Positions 41,070-48,626 of a DNA stretch of 64,000 bases are shown here, one piece after another. The translations under genes and the position numbers were made by a program. The DNA comes from a virus, in the IMG/VR virus record IMGVR_UViG_3300000553_000030, positions 1 through 64,000 of that record; one strand, written 5' to 3'. The notes beneath the pieces were generated by a model. That model was not told the origin of the DNA. It ran no database searches and saw only the letters and a list, made by a program, of their open reading frames with translations. The stretch's first letter is position 1. The number at the start of each line of letters is the position of its first letter.

Positions 41070-42484
41070 ATTATATTTTCCTCTGTGTTGTTTAAAAGTT
41101 TGCCAAGTTCCAAGTCATAATGGAGACTTTACCGCCATTCCATATTTTCCTCTATAAATTTAATACATTTTTCTGTTGTTTGTTGTTTGTTCTGAAGATA
41201 TTCCTGTTCTTTTATTCTCAATAATGAATATCCATTTCTAATTAAAAATTTATCCTTTATTTTGTCTCGTTTTTTTGCGTGTGTAAACGAATGCCAGTAT
41301 TCTCCGTCAAATTCTATTATTACATTTCCACACTTAAAGTCAACAAAAATAATTTTTTGAGGTTCGGTATCCATATAAAATTTTTGTTCTTCATTTAATG
41401 TGAAATATTTGGTTTCTTTCTTATAATCACTTGATAAGTCTTTATAAATATCATCAAATAATTGTTGTGATATTTTACTATACGGATTTCCTTTTCTACA
41501 ATTACTAATCATATTATCAATGTGTTGATAATATTTTTTTATACCTTTATTTTTTCCAAATCGTTTTACAAATCCTTCTAATGATAATGTATGTTTTCGT
41601 TTTTCTATTTTATTTTTCCACAATTTATATCCGTTTTTTATTCCATGTCTATCTTGAAATTCTTCTAGTGTTTGTCCATTTTTTCTATTTCCAAGTTGTG
41701 TAGTTTTATCCATACTATTTTTCCATTTAGAATAATATTCATTCCACCTTTTTGCGCCTTCTTCTTTGCCATATTTTTCAATATAACCATCCAATCCAAG
41801 ATTGCTTTTCTTCTTATTACACAACTCTTTCCATTCTTTTTTGGTATAATCTTCTTTTTTTGTCTTTACCTTTTCAGCTCTTTCATTAAATAATATTTTA
41901 GCAACATTTTCTCCATATTTAATGGTTAATGCATCCAAAGAAAATCCATCTCTTTTAAATTTATCACCACCATTAAGTCGTTCTATCCAATTACCATCAA
42001 CATTATACTTCATCATATTTTGAATGACTTCTTTTCTATTATTCAAAATATATCGTTTGTCAAATACATTAATGATGTTTTTTATTTGTTCTAGGGAATG
42101 TTCATTTAGAGTATTAACAAAATTTTTAAATGGTTTTTGATTCAAAAACTGTTCAATATTATTAAAATTTTTATTCATATACTATAAATATATGGAAAGC
42201 ATCCCAAAGTGTCATTTTTTTACAAATAATTTATCCCCAATGGATAATCCCGATTCGATGCTCCTCAATTTTCCATATTGTGTTGGAAATCTATGTTTTA
42301 TCGAACATTCAATGTATTTACCACTCTTCAACTTTATTCTATAAACCGGCTGTTTTTCAACAGGAAATATGAAAGACACTGTTTTATATCCGTCGATAGT
42401 CAATATTTTGTCACCAATCTTTAAATTTGACACCTCTATTTTCCCTCTAACCTCTTCATCTACAACGGTTTGTAAAGAAAAACA
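40929..42484 (-). mobile_element. Split intein plus endonuclease inserted at the gp41-8 site of the helicase
   Basis: IntN (42215-42484) is 90 residues beginning CFSLQT with block B SIKH; IntC (40929-41069) is 47 residues. An EDxHD endonuclease gene (41129-42178) lies between. The fragment lengths and sequence style fit the gp41-8/gp41-1 class of split inteins. Confidence 0.88.
41129..42178 (-). CDS. Vsr-like homing endonuclease within the gp41-8-type split intein
   Basis: A long N-terminal basic region with repeated LNRHGxxxGYKLWKxK-like units (e.g. FQDRHGIKNGYKLWKNK; FVKRFGKNKGIKK) probably reads the target site. The nuclease core is VIIEFDGEYWHSF with RDKIKDKFLIRNGYSLLRIKE, i.e. the E, D, W-H of EDxHD enzymes. 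ATATTTATAGTAT precedes the ATG at 42178. Confidence 0.82.
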   Translation of the reverse strand: MNKNFNNIEQFLNQKPFKNFVNTLNEHSLEQIKNIINVFDKRYILNNRKEVIQNMMKYNVDGNWIERLNGGDKFKRDGFSLDALTIKYGENVAKILFNERAEKVKTKKEDYTKKEWKELCNKKKSNLGLDGYIEKYGKEEGAKRWNEYYSKWKNSMDKTTQLGNRKNGQTLEEFQDRHGIKNGYKLWKNKIEKRKHTLSLEGFVKRFGKNKGIKKYYQHIDNMISNCRKGNPYSKISQQLFDDIYKDLSSDYKKETKYFTLNEEQKFYMDTEPQKIIFVDFKCGNVIIEFDGEYWHSFTHAKKRDKIKDKFLIRNGYSLLRIKEQEYLQNKQQTTEKCIKFIEENMEWR

Positions 42485-43327
42485 CCTGTTACTTTGTGAT
42501 GCTGTCCAAATCGGTATTTGCAGTTCTCCTGCTACGCCACGAAGTTCTTCGTAAATTCCTCCTGCCTCTTGATAACTATTACTATTTTTATCTGATGTGG
42601 ATGGTCTCAGAATATCAGCGTAATCAACAATAATCATATCAACTTTAGTGCCCAGCATCATTACTCGTTCAGCATGAGCCTTAATTGATAGTGGTGATAT
42701 GGTTTTGATTGGATAATATTTGATAATCAATTTCCCAGAGATTTCAGAAATCTTGGCCTTGACGATATCAATGTTTTTTCTAATTTGTTGAAAATCAATT
42801 CCTGTAAAACACGCATCATATCTCAACCCAACATAATTTTCATTTAGTTCCAGTGTATAATGAATTACATTCTTGCCCTGTCTAAGTGCCTCGGCACCAA
42901 TTCGTGACAAAACCCAGGAATTATGTGATAAAATTCCATTACTATAATAACAATGAACATCTTCTACGGAAATGTCATATAGAACCTCCAGTTTTCCCAT
43001 TCGTTTGGACACGAGTTTCGTATTGCCACATTCAGTTTCAATCAATTCATTTTTCTTTATATCCTCTACATATTTCCACTGGCCATTCACTTTTAACCGA
43101 TGTTTTCCCGACGTTTTAAGTGTCTTATTATTTCCAAAATAACTTGTCACGGATTTTTGATTTTCCGTTCTAAATACTGTTACTATGTTTTTATATCCAT
43201 ATGGAGTCTTCACTTTTACTGGAAATTGTAGTTGTTTAGTGGCATGCGCTTTATCATCAACTAATAATCTGTCAAACAAATCCTTCATTTTTATTTTTTC
43301 ATTTATAACCCTAATTAATTTTTTCAT
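42212..43327 (-). CDS. gp41-like helicase middle fragment between two split-intein halves
   Basis: Residues 1-136 are the C-half of intein 1 (block B SGKH near 73-76, block F YDISVEDVHCYYSNG, end LSHN). Extein residues 137-281 start SWVLSRIGAEALRQ, just after the Walker A lysine, and include MIIVDYADIL (Walker B) and WTASQSNR. Residues 282-371 are the N-half of intein 2 starting CFSLQT. Both splicing events are needed to make a helicase. The start at 43327 lies inside the endonuclease gene, whose Lys-Glu codons form AAGGA. Confidence 0.9.
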   Translation of the reverse strand: MKKLIRVINEKIKMKDLFDRLLVDDKAHATKQLQFPVKVKTPYGYKNIVTVFRTENQKSVTSYFGNNKTLKTSGKHRLKVNGQWKYVEDIKKNELIETECGNTKLVSKRMGKLEVLYDISVEDVHCYYSNGILSHNSWVLSRIGAEALRQGKNVIHYTLELNENYVGLRYDACFTGIDFQQIRKNIDIVKAKISEISGKLIIKYYPIKTISPLSIKAHAERVMMLGTKVDMIIVDYADILRPSTSDKNSNSYQEAGGIYEELRGVAGELQIPIWTASQSNRCFSLQTVVDEEVRGKIEVSNLKIGDKILTIDGYKTVSFIFPVEKQPVYRIKLKSGKYIECSIKHRFPTQYGKLRSIESGLSIGDKLFVKK

Positions 43328-44282
43328 AATATTCCTTTATAATCTTTATACATTCTTCGTTATTTTTTTTCCAATCTTCTTCCCAAATCACTAACACATT
43401 ATATCCGACAGACTTCAAATATTCAATGCGTTTTTTGTCATACTCCCAAAGCTCTTTTGCGGTTTTGTTAATATTAAATGACTTTATTAAATCGGCTTCT
43501 TCATAGAATTTCGGATTTGCGTGCCAAAAATCACCATAAAATTCAATAATATAATTTTTGTATAATATATCCACCACATATCTATCTATTGGGACATTAG
43601 CCTGAATATCATTATTAATATTTTCCTTAATATACAAATAAAATTCCTTTTCTATTTTGGAATTTCCATTGAATTCTCCGAAGTGTCTCACCCACTTTCC
43701 GATTCCAATATTCGCAATTTTTTTCTTCATTGAATTTGAAATTTTCACCTTTTGTTCATCGGTTCGCGTCTTTCCTAAATATTTGGTTGACCTAGCCGAT
43801 AGTTTAGATTGCAAATTTCGTATTTCTTCAATGGCCGCGTCTTCTGACATTCCCTTTCTAATCATCCAATATTCTTTTTTAAAACATGAATTTTCAGGCT
43901 TTATTTTTGATACAGATTTCCTCGCGTTTTCTTTTTGTATATCTGTTACTTTGGCTTTGGCGGCTTCTTCTGTCATGCCATTTTGCATCCAATATTGATA
44001 TCGATATATAGAAAATTCTTTCTTTTGTTTCATATACATAAATAGTATCCAATAATCATAAAAAGTCAATTTTTTATGTTATTTTTCCACAACCACTGAT
44101 TTTTTATATTTTTCAATTTCAAAAAAAACATTTTCAACTTGCCATCCAAATAATTCTTTATCATCAATTTTATAAATTTCAAACGGATTAATCCATAAAA
44201 TATAAGGATTGCCAGAATTTCCGACGATTTCTATACCAAATTCATGATATTGAATTTCAATTTCCGTGTTTGGACCAACACA
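42920..44282 (-). mobile_element. Split intein plus endonuclease inserted in the helicase Walker A motif
   Basis: IntN (44082-44282, 67 residues, CVGPNTEIEIQ...) follows AGAGK; IntC (42920-43327, 136 residues) ends LSHN before SW. The block B histidine is in IntC and not IntN, so the break is early, as in atypical split inteins. A Vsr-like endonuclease gene (43311-44033) lies between. Confidence 0.85.
43311..44033 (-). CDS. Vsr-like homing endonuclease within the Walker A split intein of the helicase
   Basis: The N-terminal half has two YWMxxGMxEEAAxxxxxxxQ repeats, probably DNA-binding. The nuclease core is IIEFYGDFWHANPKFY with VLVIWEEDW. I start at the ATG at 44033 (MKQKKEFSIYRY), which follows a CTATTTATG box; the frame is open further. 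The last codons contain AAGGA used by the next gene. Confidence 0.83.
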   Translation of the reverse strand: MKQKKEFSIYRYQYWMQNGMTEEAAKAKVTDIQKENARKSVSKIKPENSCFKKEYWMIRKGMSEDAAIEEIRNLQSKLSARSTKYLGKTRTDEQKVKISNSMKKKIANIGIGKWVRHFGEFNGNSKIEKEFYLYIKENINNDIQANVPIDRYVVDILYKNYIIEFYGDFWHANPKFYEEADLIKSFNINKTAKELWEYDKKRIEYLKSVGYNVLVIWEEDWKKNNEECIKIIKEYYEKIN

Positions 44283-44897
44283 TTTTCCTGCTCCGGCACA
44301 AGCAGTAACAATTCCCAATTCTCCGGGTGCCAATCCACCATCCATTGCAACATCAATCACTGGCCAATTTGTTTTAATTGTATTACGGGCCATTACGCTC
44401 ATCCGTTTATCAACATCAATGATATAATCATGCCCAACATTTCTTTCCATACCAGCTTTCAAAGCATTATCAACACGGACCTTAATTTTTTCATACTCAC
44501 CACTTTTCAGATGTTCAACACTATCAACAATTGCACTTTTCAGTGTCTGATTTTTACAAAATTCCAAAAATTCATTTTTTATAAAGGTAATATCAGAATC
44601 AGATATTTTCTGGTATACCTGCCGCAATTGATCTACAATAGATGCCCTCAATATTTCCGACTGAAGCTCTCCTGTCTTTATCTTGAATACTTGTGGCGTG
44701 GGAATATCCTTATATTGATTGAAGTATGTAATGATTACATTTACAATCCATTTATGAGCATCACTTTCCCAATAATCTTCTTTTATAATATCATAAATTC
44801 TTTCCAAAAATGTCTTTTCACCTAATAGACATGAAATGCTCTTTACTTGAAAATCTGTTCCGAATTTGGTCAACGTGTCATTGTTATTGTTATTCAT
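44079..44897 (-). CDS. gp41-like helicase N-terminal fragment with intein N-half
   Basis: Residues 1-205 form the N-terminal domain and the start of the RecA core of a DnaB/gp41 replicative helicase, ending in the Walker A AGAGK. Cys206 starts the intein N-half (67 residues). The ATPase site is therefore complete only after protein trans-splicing. A possible promoter (TTGAAC, 17 bp, TAACAT) and AGGAATAC lie upstream. Confidence 0.85.
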   Translation of the reverse strand: MNNNNNDTLTKFGTDFQVKSISCLLGEKTFLERIYDIIKEDYWESDAHKWIVNVIITYFNQYKDIPTPQVFKIKTGELQSEILRASIVDQLRQVYQKISDSDITFIKNEFLEFCKNQTLKSAIVDSVEHLKSGEYEKIKVRVDNALKAGMERNVGHDYIIDVDKRMSVMARNTIKTNWPVIDVAMDGGLAPGELGIVTACAGAGKCVGPNTEIEIQYHEFGIEIVGNSGNPYILWINPFEIYKIDDKELFGWQVENVFFEIEKYKKSVVVEK

Positions 44898-45017
44898 AAT
44901 TTAGTATTCCTAATGTTACTACAAGAACGAAAATAGTTCAACATTTTATAAAACTTTTTTCTGTGGGTAATAATAGATAGTTATTATAAACACGGACAAA
45001 ATTTTTTAATTGTTCTT

Positions 45018-45682
45018 TTATTTTTTGTGTCGGTGTTCGTATATAATATCTACCAACTTAAAAAACTCCGATTCTTGAAAATTAGATTTCAATGAATTTA
45101 TATCCTTATGAATCCATTGCACGTTTTCTTCTGTATATCCAATGGATGAATCTATTCTATCTAATGAAGCTGTTGTGGGAGTGCCTAGATATTTATTACC
45201 AAAAAATATTTCCCATCCACTAATAACACATCTTTTATTCTGTTTTAAAAACAGTTTCCATAAAAATTCCTGCGACACATCATATACAATACCTCTGCGC
45301 TTGGCATTATTTCTCAACTGTCCAAAATATGAACCGGGGATGTCACCACATTTTGTTCTCCGTTTGCACCCACAAGATACGGCATCATTTTGTAACAATG
45401 GTGTTTTGTAAAATTTCGTGTGTTTCCACATTCACATCTACATATCCAACATGTTCCTCTATTTTTGTTTTCTGTTCTACCCAATACAATCAATTTTCCG
45501 AATTTTTTACCAATAAATTTTTTAGTTTCTAAGTCAACAATTTCCCGCTTAGTTCTAGTTTTAATATTGTATAACCTAAACAACTTTGATATTTTCCCTA
45601 GATGTGTATTATTTTCAGATGCAATTTCCTTTAATGTCTTCGCCATTGAAAAATATTGGTTTTCAAGATACTCTTTTGTCAT
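45018..45682 (-). pseudogene. Frameshifted HNH-type homing endonuclease
   Basis: The N-terminal part (ATG at 45682, MTKEYLENQYF) has a small helix-turn-helix-like region and GKKFGKLIVLG with CRCECGNTRNF, the start of a zinc-binding HNH family common in phages. After about residue 95 the frame shifts; the rest (KFYKTPLLQNDAVSCGCKRR, then KRCVISG, LDRIDSSIGYTEENVQWIH) continues in the 45018-45431 frame. A single indel near 45420 would join them. GGAAAGG precedes the start. Preceded by an MGRK leader. Confidence 0.7.
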
Positions 45683-45803
45683 AATACCTTTCCATTCGTT
45701 TTTTTCTAATAATGTCTCCGTTTTTTGTATAATATCGTTTTTGTCGTTTTTTTCTAGCATATATTTGTTCCTCTTTAGTTGTGTATAACAGTTTTCTTCC
45801 CAT
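45663..45803 (-). CDS. MGRK-type basic leader ORF (46 aa) before the broken HNH endonuclease
   Basis: MGRKLLYTTKEEQIYARKK followed by RYYTKNGDIIRKKRMERYY. AAAGGAT lies upstream of the ATG at 45803. Its last codons overlap the endonuclease start at 45682 in the +1 frame. Confidence 0.68.
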   Translation of the reverse strand: MGRKLLYTTKEEQIYARKKRQKRYYTKNGDIIRKKRMERYYDKRVS

Positions 45804-45876
45804 AGTATTATTGTATCCTTTGTTATATAAGTAGTTACATAAAAGTAGAAACATTAAATTTAAATTAATATATTAT

Positions 45877-45957
45877 ATGAAACAAGAGGGTAAAGTTAAT
45901 CTACCAAAGAGTTTTCCGGGTGGATTTGCTAAACCACCGGTAGGATGGAAACCTTAA
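45877..45957 (+). CDS. Candidate plus-strand mini-protein (26 aa)
   Basis: A 27-codon ORF starting MKQEGKVNLPKSFPGG and ending in KPPVGWKP, on the opposite strand to its neighbours, ending 20 bases before a strong terminator. The placement supports a real short transcript, but the peptide could also be a chance ORF in a small RNA gene. Confidence 0.35.
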   Translation: MKQEGKVNLPKSFPGGFAKPPVGWKP

Positions 45958-45977
45958 TCTAATTAAGGCACAAAAAA

Positions 45978-46009
45978 GAGGCTTATGTTAATTCGTAAGC
46001 CTCTTTTTT
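45978..46009. terminator. Bidirectional intrinsic terminator
   Basis: GAGGCTTA (45978-45985) pairs with TAAGCCTC (45996-46003) around a 10-base loop, flanked by A6 before and T6 after. It would end the plus-strand mini-gene transcript and, on the minus strand, the transcript of the gene ending at 46024. Confidence 0.85.
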
Positions 46010-46023
46010 GTATATTGTGTTAC

Positions 46024-46317
46024 TTAGCTAACTTCTTCGTCGCCGGCGGCTTCGGGAGCACCAGCACCGACTTCGGGAGCTTCTTCTCCAGCTTCTCCAC
46101 CCTCTTCTCCCTGTCCCTGTGTCATAGCAGCAGAAAGGATAGACGATAATTGAGTAGCCAATTCCATGGGAATAGTGATGGTAATTTCGGCCGGAGCTTC
46201 CTGTTCTCCGCCTTCACCAGCTCCAACTTCTGGACCTACGCCAGCATCCATGTCAGTCTCGCCTTCAACTTCCTTAATTACTTCACTGATTAATCGCTTC
46301 AACTCTGATTTCTTCAT
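46024..46317 (-). CDS. Acidic candidate head protein with MKKSEL N terminus (97 aa)
   Basis: MKKSELKRLISEVIKEVEGE is followed by a Gly/Glu/Ala-rich acidic linker, a predicted beta/alpha segment (EITITIPMELATQLSSIL) and another acidic Gly/Glu/Ala-rich tail. Its own CTATTTATA box, AAGGAATTTATT leader and terminator make it a one-gene late unit. Probably a small internal or decoration-type virion protein; inferred. Confidence 0.6.
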   Translation of the reverse strand: MKKSELKRLISEVIKEVEGETDMDAGVGPEVGAGEGGEQEAPAEITITIPMELATQLSSILSAAMTQGQGEEGGEAGEEAPEVGAGAPEAAGDEEVS

Positions 46318-46340
46318 AAATAAATTCCTTGTATGTTACA

Positions 46341-46349
46341 TATAAATAG
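46341..46349 (-). promoter_or_regulatory. CTATTTATA box of the acidic MKKSEL gene
   Basis: Minus strand CTATTTATA, then a leader of about 23 bases carrying AAGGA before the ATG at 46317. This leader length supports the box as a real promoter element. Confidence 0.55.
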
Positions 46350-46372
46350 TAAATACTTGGTTTAAAAGATGA

Positions 46373-47332
46373 TTATTTAACAAAGTTATCTAATCTTCCA
46401 AAGCACTCCGATAACCATACTCCACTATTAGGTAAATTATTCCACGCCCTATCTTCCGTTAGTAATTTTATAAATTCAAAGCGATTAAGTTTATTCAATG
46501 GTTTCTTTACAATTTCATCAATTCTCAATTGACTAAAACTTTGAATTTGAGTGTCAAACAATTGCATCAATTCATAATTACGCTTTACAATATCCTTATT
46601 ATCAAGAATGTTTTGATGTAATTTATACTTACCTTTATGAGTATCGGCATAATTGAATAATTCATCGACCGAATACCGATGATGATCCGCCAATATAGGA
46701 AAACACTTTTTAATGGTTATTAGTCCGGCACCTTTGACACCATTAATATTATCACTGGTATCACCTTCAAGAATACGATAATTAATGAAATTCTCACAAC
46801 TAATACCATATTCAGAAACTACTTCCGCACAACCATACAATTTCTTTTTAGTGGGTGACCACACTTTAACTCTGTCATCAATCAATTGAAGGAAATCCTT
46901 ATCGGATGACATTATATATACATCATTATCCTTACAGGATTGATTGGATAGATATGCTATTGCATCATCTGCCTCAATATTATCAATGGACATTATCGAT
47001 ACAGGAAGGCAATCGAGATATTTGATAGTTCTAAATAGCTCATGCTTTAGACTATCTTCCTCTCCTCGATTTGTAGAATTATCGGCATATGCCCTATTAA
47101 TACGCATTTTATTGGTGCGGTGTTTTTTGTAGTCGGGGTATATTTTTTTTCTTTTTTGACTACCACCAGCACCATCAAATGCAATTATACATCTCGTTGG
47201 ATTGAACAATTTAATTGCATATCCAATACTCTTTAGAAATCCAGTTATTCCACCGGTATGAATACCATTTTCATTTAGCGTTGGACTAACTGACCAGGAA
47301 CGAATAAACGTGTTTTTTCTATAGGCCGTCAA
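46373..47332 (-). CDS. FEN/RNase H-type 5'-3' exonuclease, main part (lacks first catalytic Asp)
   Basis: NTFIRSWSVSPTLNENG with GGITGFLKSIG, IIAFDGAGGSQKRKKIYPDYK, IEADDAIAYL, MSSDKDFLQL and EGDTSDNINGVKGAG (helix-3-turn-helix) give the order of the flap-endonuclease/T4 RNase H family. The first metal ligand, in VVDG, lies in the separate ORF 47319-47444. The only start in this frame ahead of the conserved part is a TTG at 47332 with no ribosome binding site, so a +1 shift from the upstream ORF, or inactivity, is likely. Role if active: RNA-primer removal. Confidence 0.8.
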   Translation of the reverse strand: MTAYRKNTFIRSWSVSPTLNENGIHTGGITGFLKSIGYAIKLFNPTRCIIAFDGAGGSQKRKKIYPDYKKHRTNKMRINRAYADNSTNRGEEDSLKHELFRTIKYLDCLPVSIMSIDNIEADDAIAYLSNQSCKDNDVYIMSSDKDFLQLIDDRVKVWSPTKKKLYGCAEVVSEYGISCENFINYRILEGDTSDNINGVKGAGLITIKKCFPILADHHRYSVDELFNYADTHKGKYKLHQNILDNKDIVKRNYELMQLFDTQIQSFSQLRIDEIVKKPLNKLNRFEFIKLLTEDRAWNNLPNSGVWLSECFGRLDNFVK

Positions 47333-47444
47333 CGACTAATACAGAATTACAAACTTTAGTATTAGCATCGACGGCCTTGTTCTCCTTTATATTTTGAAAT
47401 AAACGCCAAAGTTTACTCTTATCATTATTGTTTAGTTGTTCCAT
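47319..47444 (-). CDS. FEN-type exonuclease, N-terminal fragment (41 aa)
   Basis: MEQLNNNDKSKLWRLF leads to SVLVVDGL and then a UAG stop. In this family VDGLNTFIR is expected; the DNA reads GGC CTA TAG A AAA AAC ACG, so about seven extra bases bring in a stop and a +1 shift. GAGG encoded inside the endonuclease gene serves as its ribosome binding site. Confidence 0.65.
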   Translation of the reverse strand: MEQLNNNDKSKLWRLFQNIKENKAVDANTKVCNSVLVVDGL

Positions 47445-48309
47445 TTAATACCTCATTTAAATAACTATTTTTGTCAGTTTGATTTTCCCAATCATTTTGC
47501 CATATCACTAATACAGTGTAACCCATTTGTTTAGCCTTGTCAAGTTTTTCTATATCCTTTTTCCAAATATTTTTAGCATAACATTTTCTTGTTTTATCAT
47601 AATAATCTTTATCATAAAATCTAGGGTCTAAATGCCAATACGTTCCGTTAAATTCTATAATTAAGTTTTTCTTTCTTATAAAAATATCATATGGTTTTGT
47701 TGTAATTCTAAATTCATCTTCTACATCATATCCAAGTTGTTTAATACATTTAATTACTTCTAATTGTCCTTTACTTTTTAATGTTGGTTTTCTGTTATCA
47801 TATTTACCATTATTCCACCTGTCTGATGTAGCGTTGGAAAACTTTTTCTTCTGTTCTTCGGTTCGTGTTGACCATCCCTTTCCTGACCGTCTCGATTCAA
47901 TTCTTTTTTTCTTAGTTTCTTCTGATTGGCATTTGGGAATACAATATTTAATCATTGATCGTTTGGATTTCTCTCTCGCTTCATTATTATTTTCCCAATA
48001 TTTTTCTAATGATTTTTTTCTTTTTTCTTTTTCAGTGTGTGTTTGTTTATATCCACTTTTAGAAAATGCCACACCGCCTTTCTTAGCAAGTCTATATCTA
48101 AAAATTTTCTTTACATTTTCTTTTCCGTGTTTTTCATATAATATATTTGTTATTCTTCTAGAAGTCTTGCTTCCCATTTTATATTTCTTATAAAGATTAT
48201 TTAACCCAACAAAACTAATATCATTCACAAATTCGTTGTAAATTTTATCGGCTAATGGTTTCAATCTTTCGTTGATGATTTCATTCTGTTTAATATGTTT
48301 ATCGTTCAT
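47425..48309 (-). CDS. Vsr-like homing endonuclease next to the exonuclease
   Basis: N-terminal DNA-binding part rich in Lys/Arg with NUMOD-like units (KRKKSLEKYWENN; SKRSMIKYC), then LIIEFNGTYWHLDPRFYD and VLVIWQNDW, the EDxHD nuclease core. An AT-rich ATATTTATATAT box precedes the ATG at 48309. Its 3' codons overlap the start of the exonuclease N-fragment by 20 bases. Confidence 0.82.
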   Translation of the reverse strand: MNDKHIKQNEIINERLKPLADKIYNEFVNDISFVGLNNLYKKYKMGSKTSRRITNILYEKHGKENVKKIFRYRLAKKGGVAFSKSGYKQTHTEKEKRKKSLEKYWENNNEAREKSKRSMIKYCIPKCQSEETKKKRIESRRSGKGWSTRTEEQKKKFSNATSDRWNNGKYDNRKPTLKSKGQLEVIKCIKQLGYDVEDEFRITTKPYDIFIRKKNLIIEFNGTYWHLDPRFYDKDYYDKTRKCYAKNIWKKDIEKLDKAKQMGYTVLVIWQNDWENQTDKNSYLNEVLNGTTKQ

Positions 48310-48364
48310 ATATATAAATATATGGATATACAGTCAAACATCCAATAAAAGCGTAATTTATTTA

Positions 48365-48626
48365 TTATCCATTTTTATAATCGGTTATAATCTGTTGTTT
48401 CAACGTGCTATCACTTAAATATGAATCACATAATTCTTTCATACCGGCTACAACTGGACCAATCCTTTGCATTAATTCAATTTCATGTATATCATCATCG
48501 CCGGCGAGTTGGGAAGCTTCCTGTGAATTTCTTGCCAATACACAACATCTGACTTTATCACCTTTGGTTCTTTCACGATTCCAACAAACTTGGTCAATTA
48601 TATAACAATAATATAAGTCTTTCCAT
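48365..48626 (-). pseudogene. Small gene with apparent frameshift after recA
   Basis: An ATG at 48626 overlaps the recA stop (TAATG) and gives MERLILLLYN before a stop. In the next frame an ORF of about 80 residues (CYIIDQVCWNRERTKGDK... ending TDYKNG) continues without a usual start codon. One fewer base near 48611 would make one smooth protein of about 85 residues. Function unknown. Confidence 0.45.

Noticed and set aside
46341-46349. TATAAATA on the opposite strand as T4-type late promoters for antisense transcripts
   Set aside because: The box always lies just upstream of a gene start when read in the other direction, with leaders and ribosome binding sites placed accordingly; antisense starts would run away from these genes.
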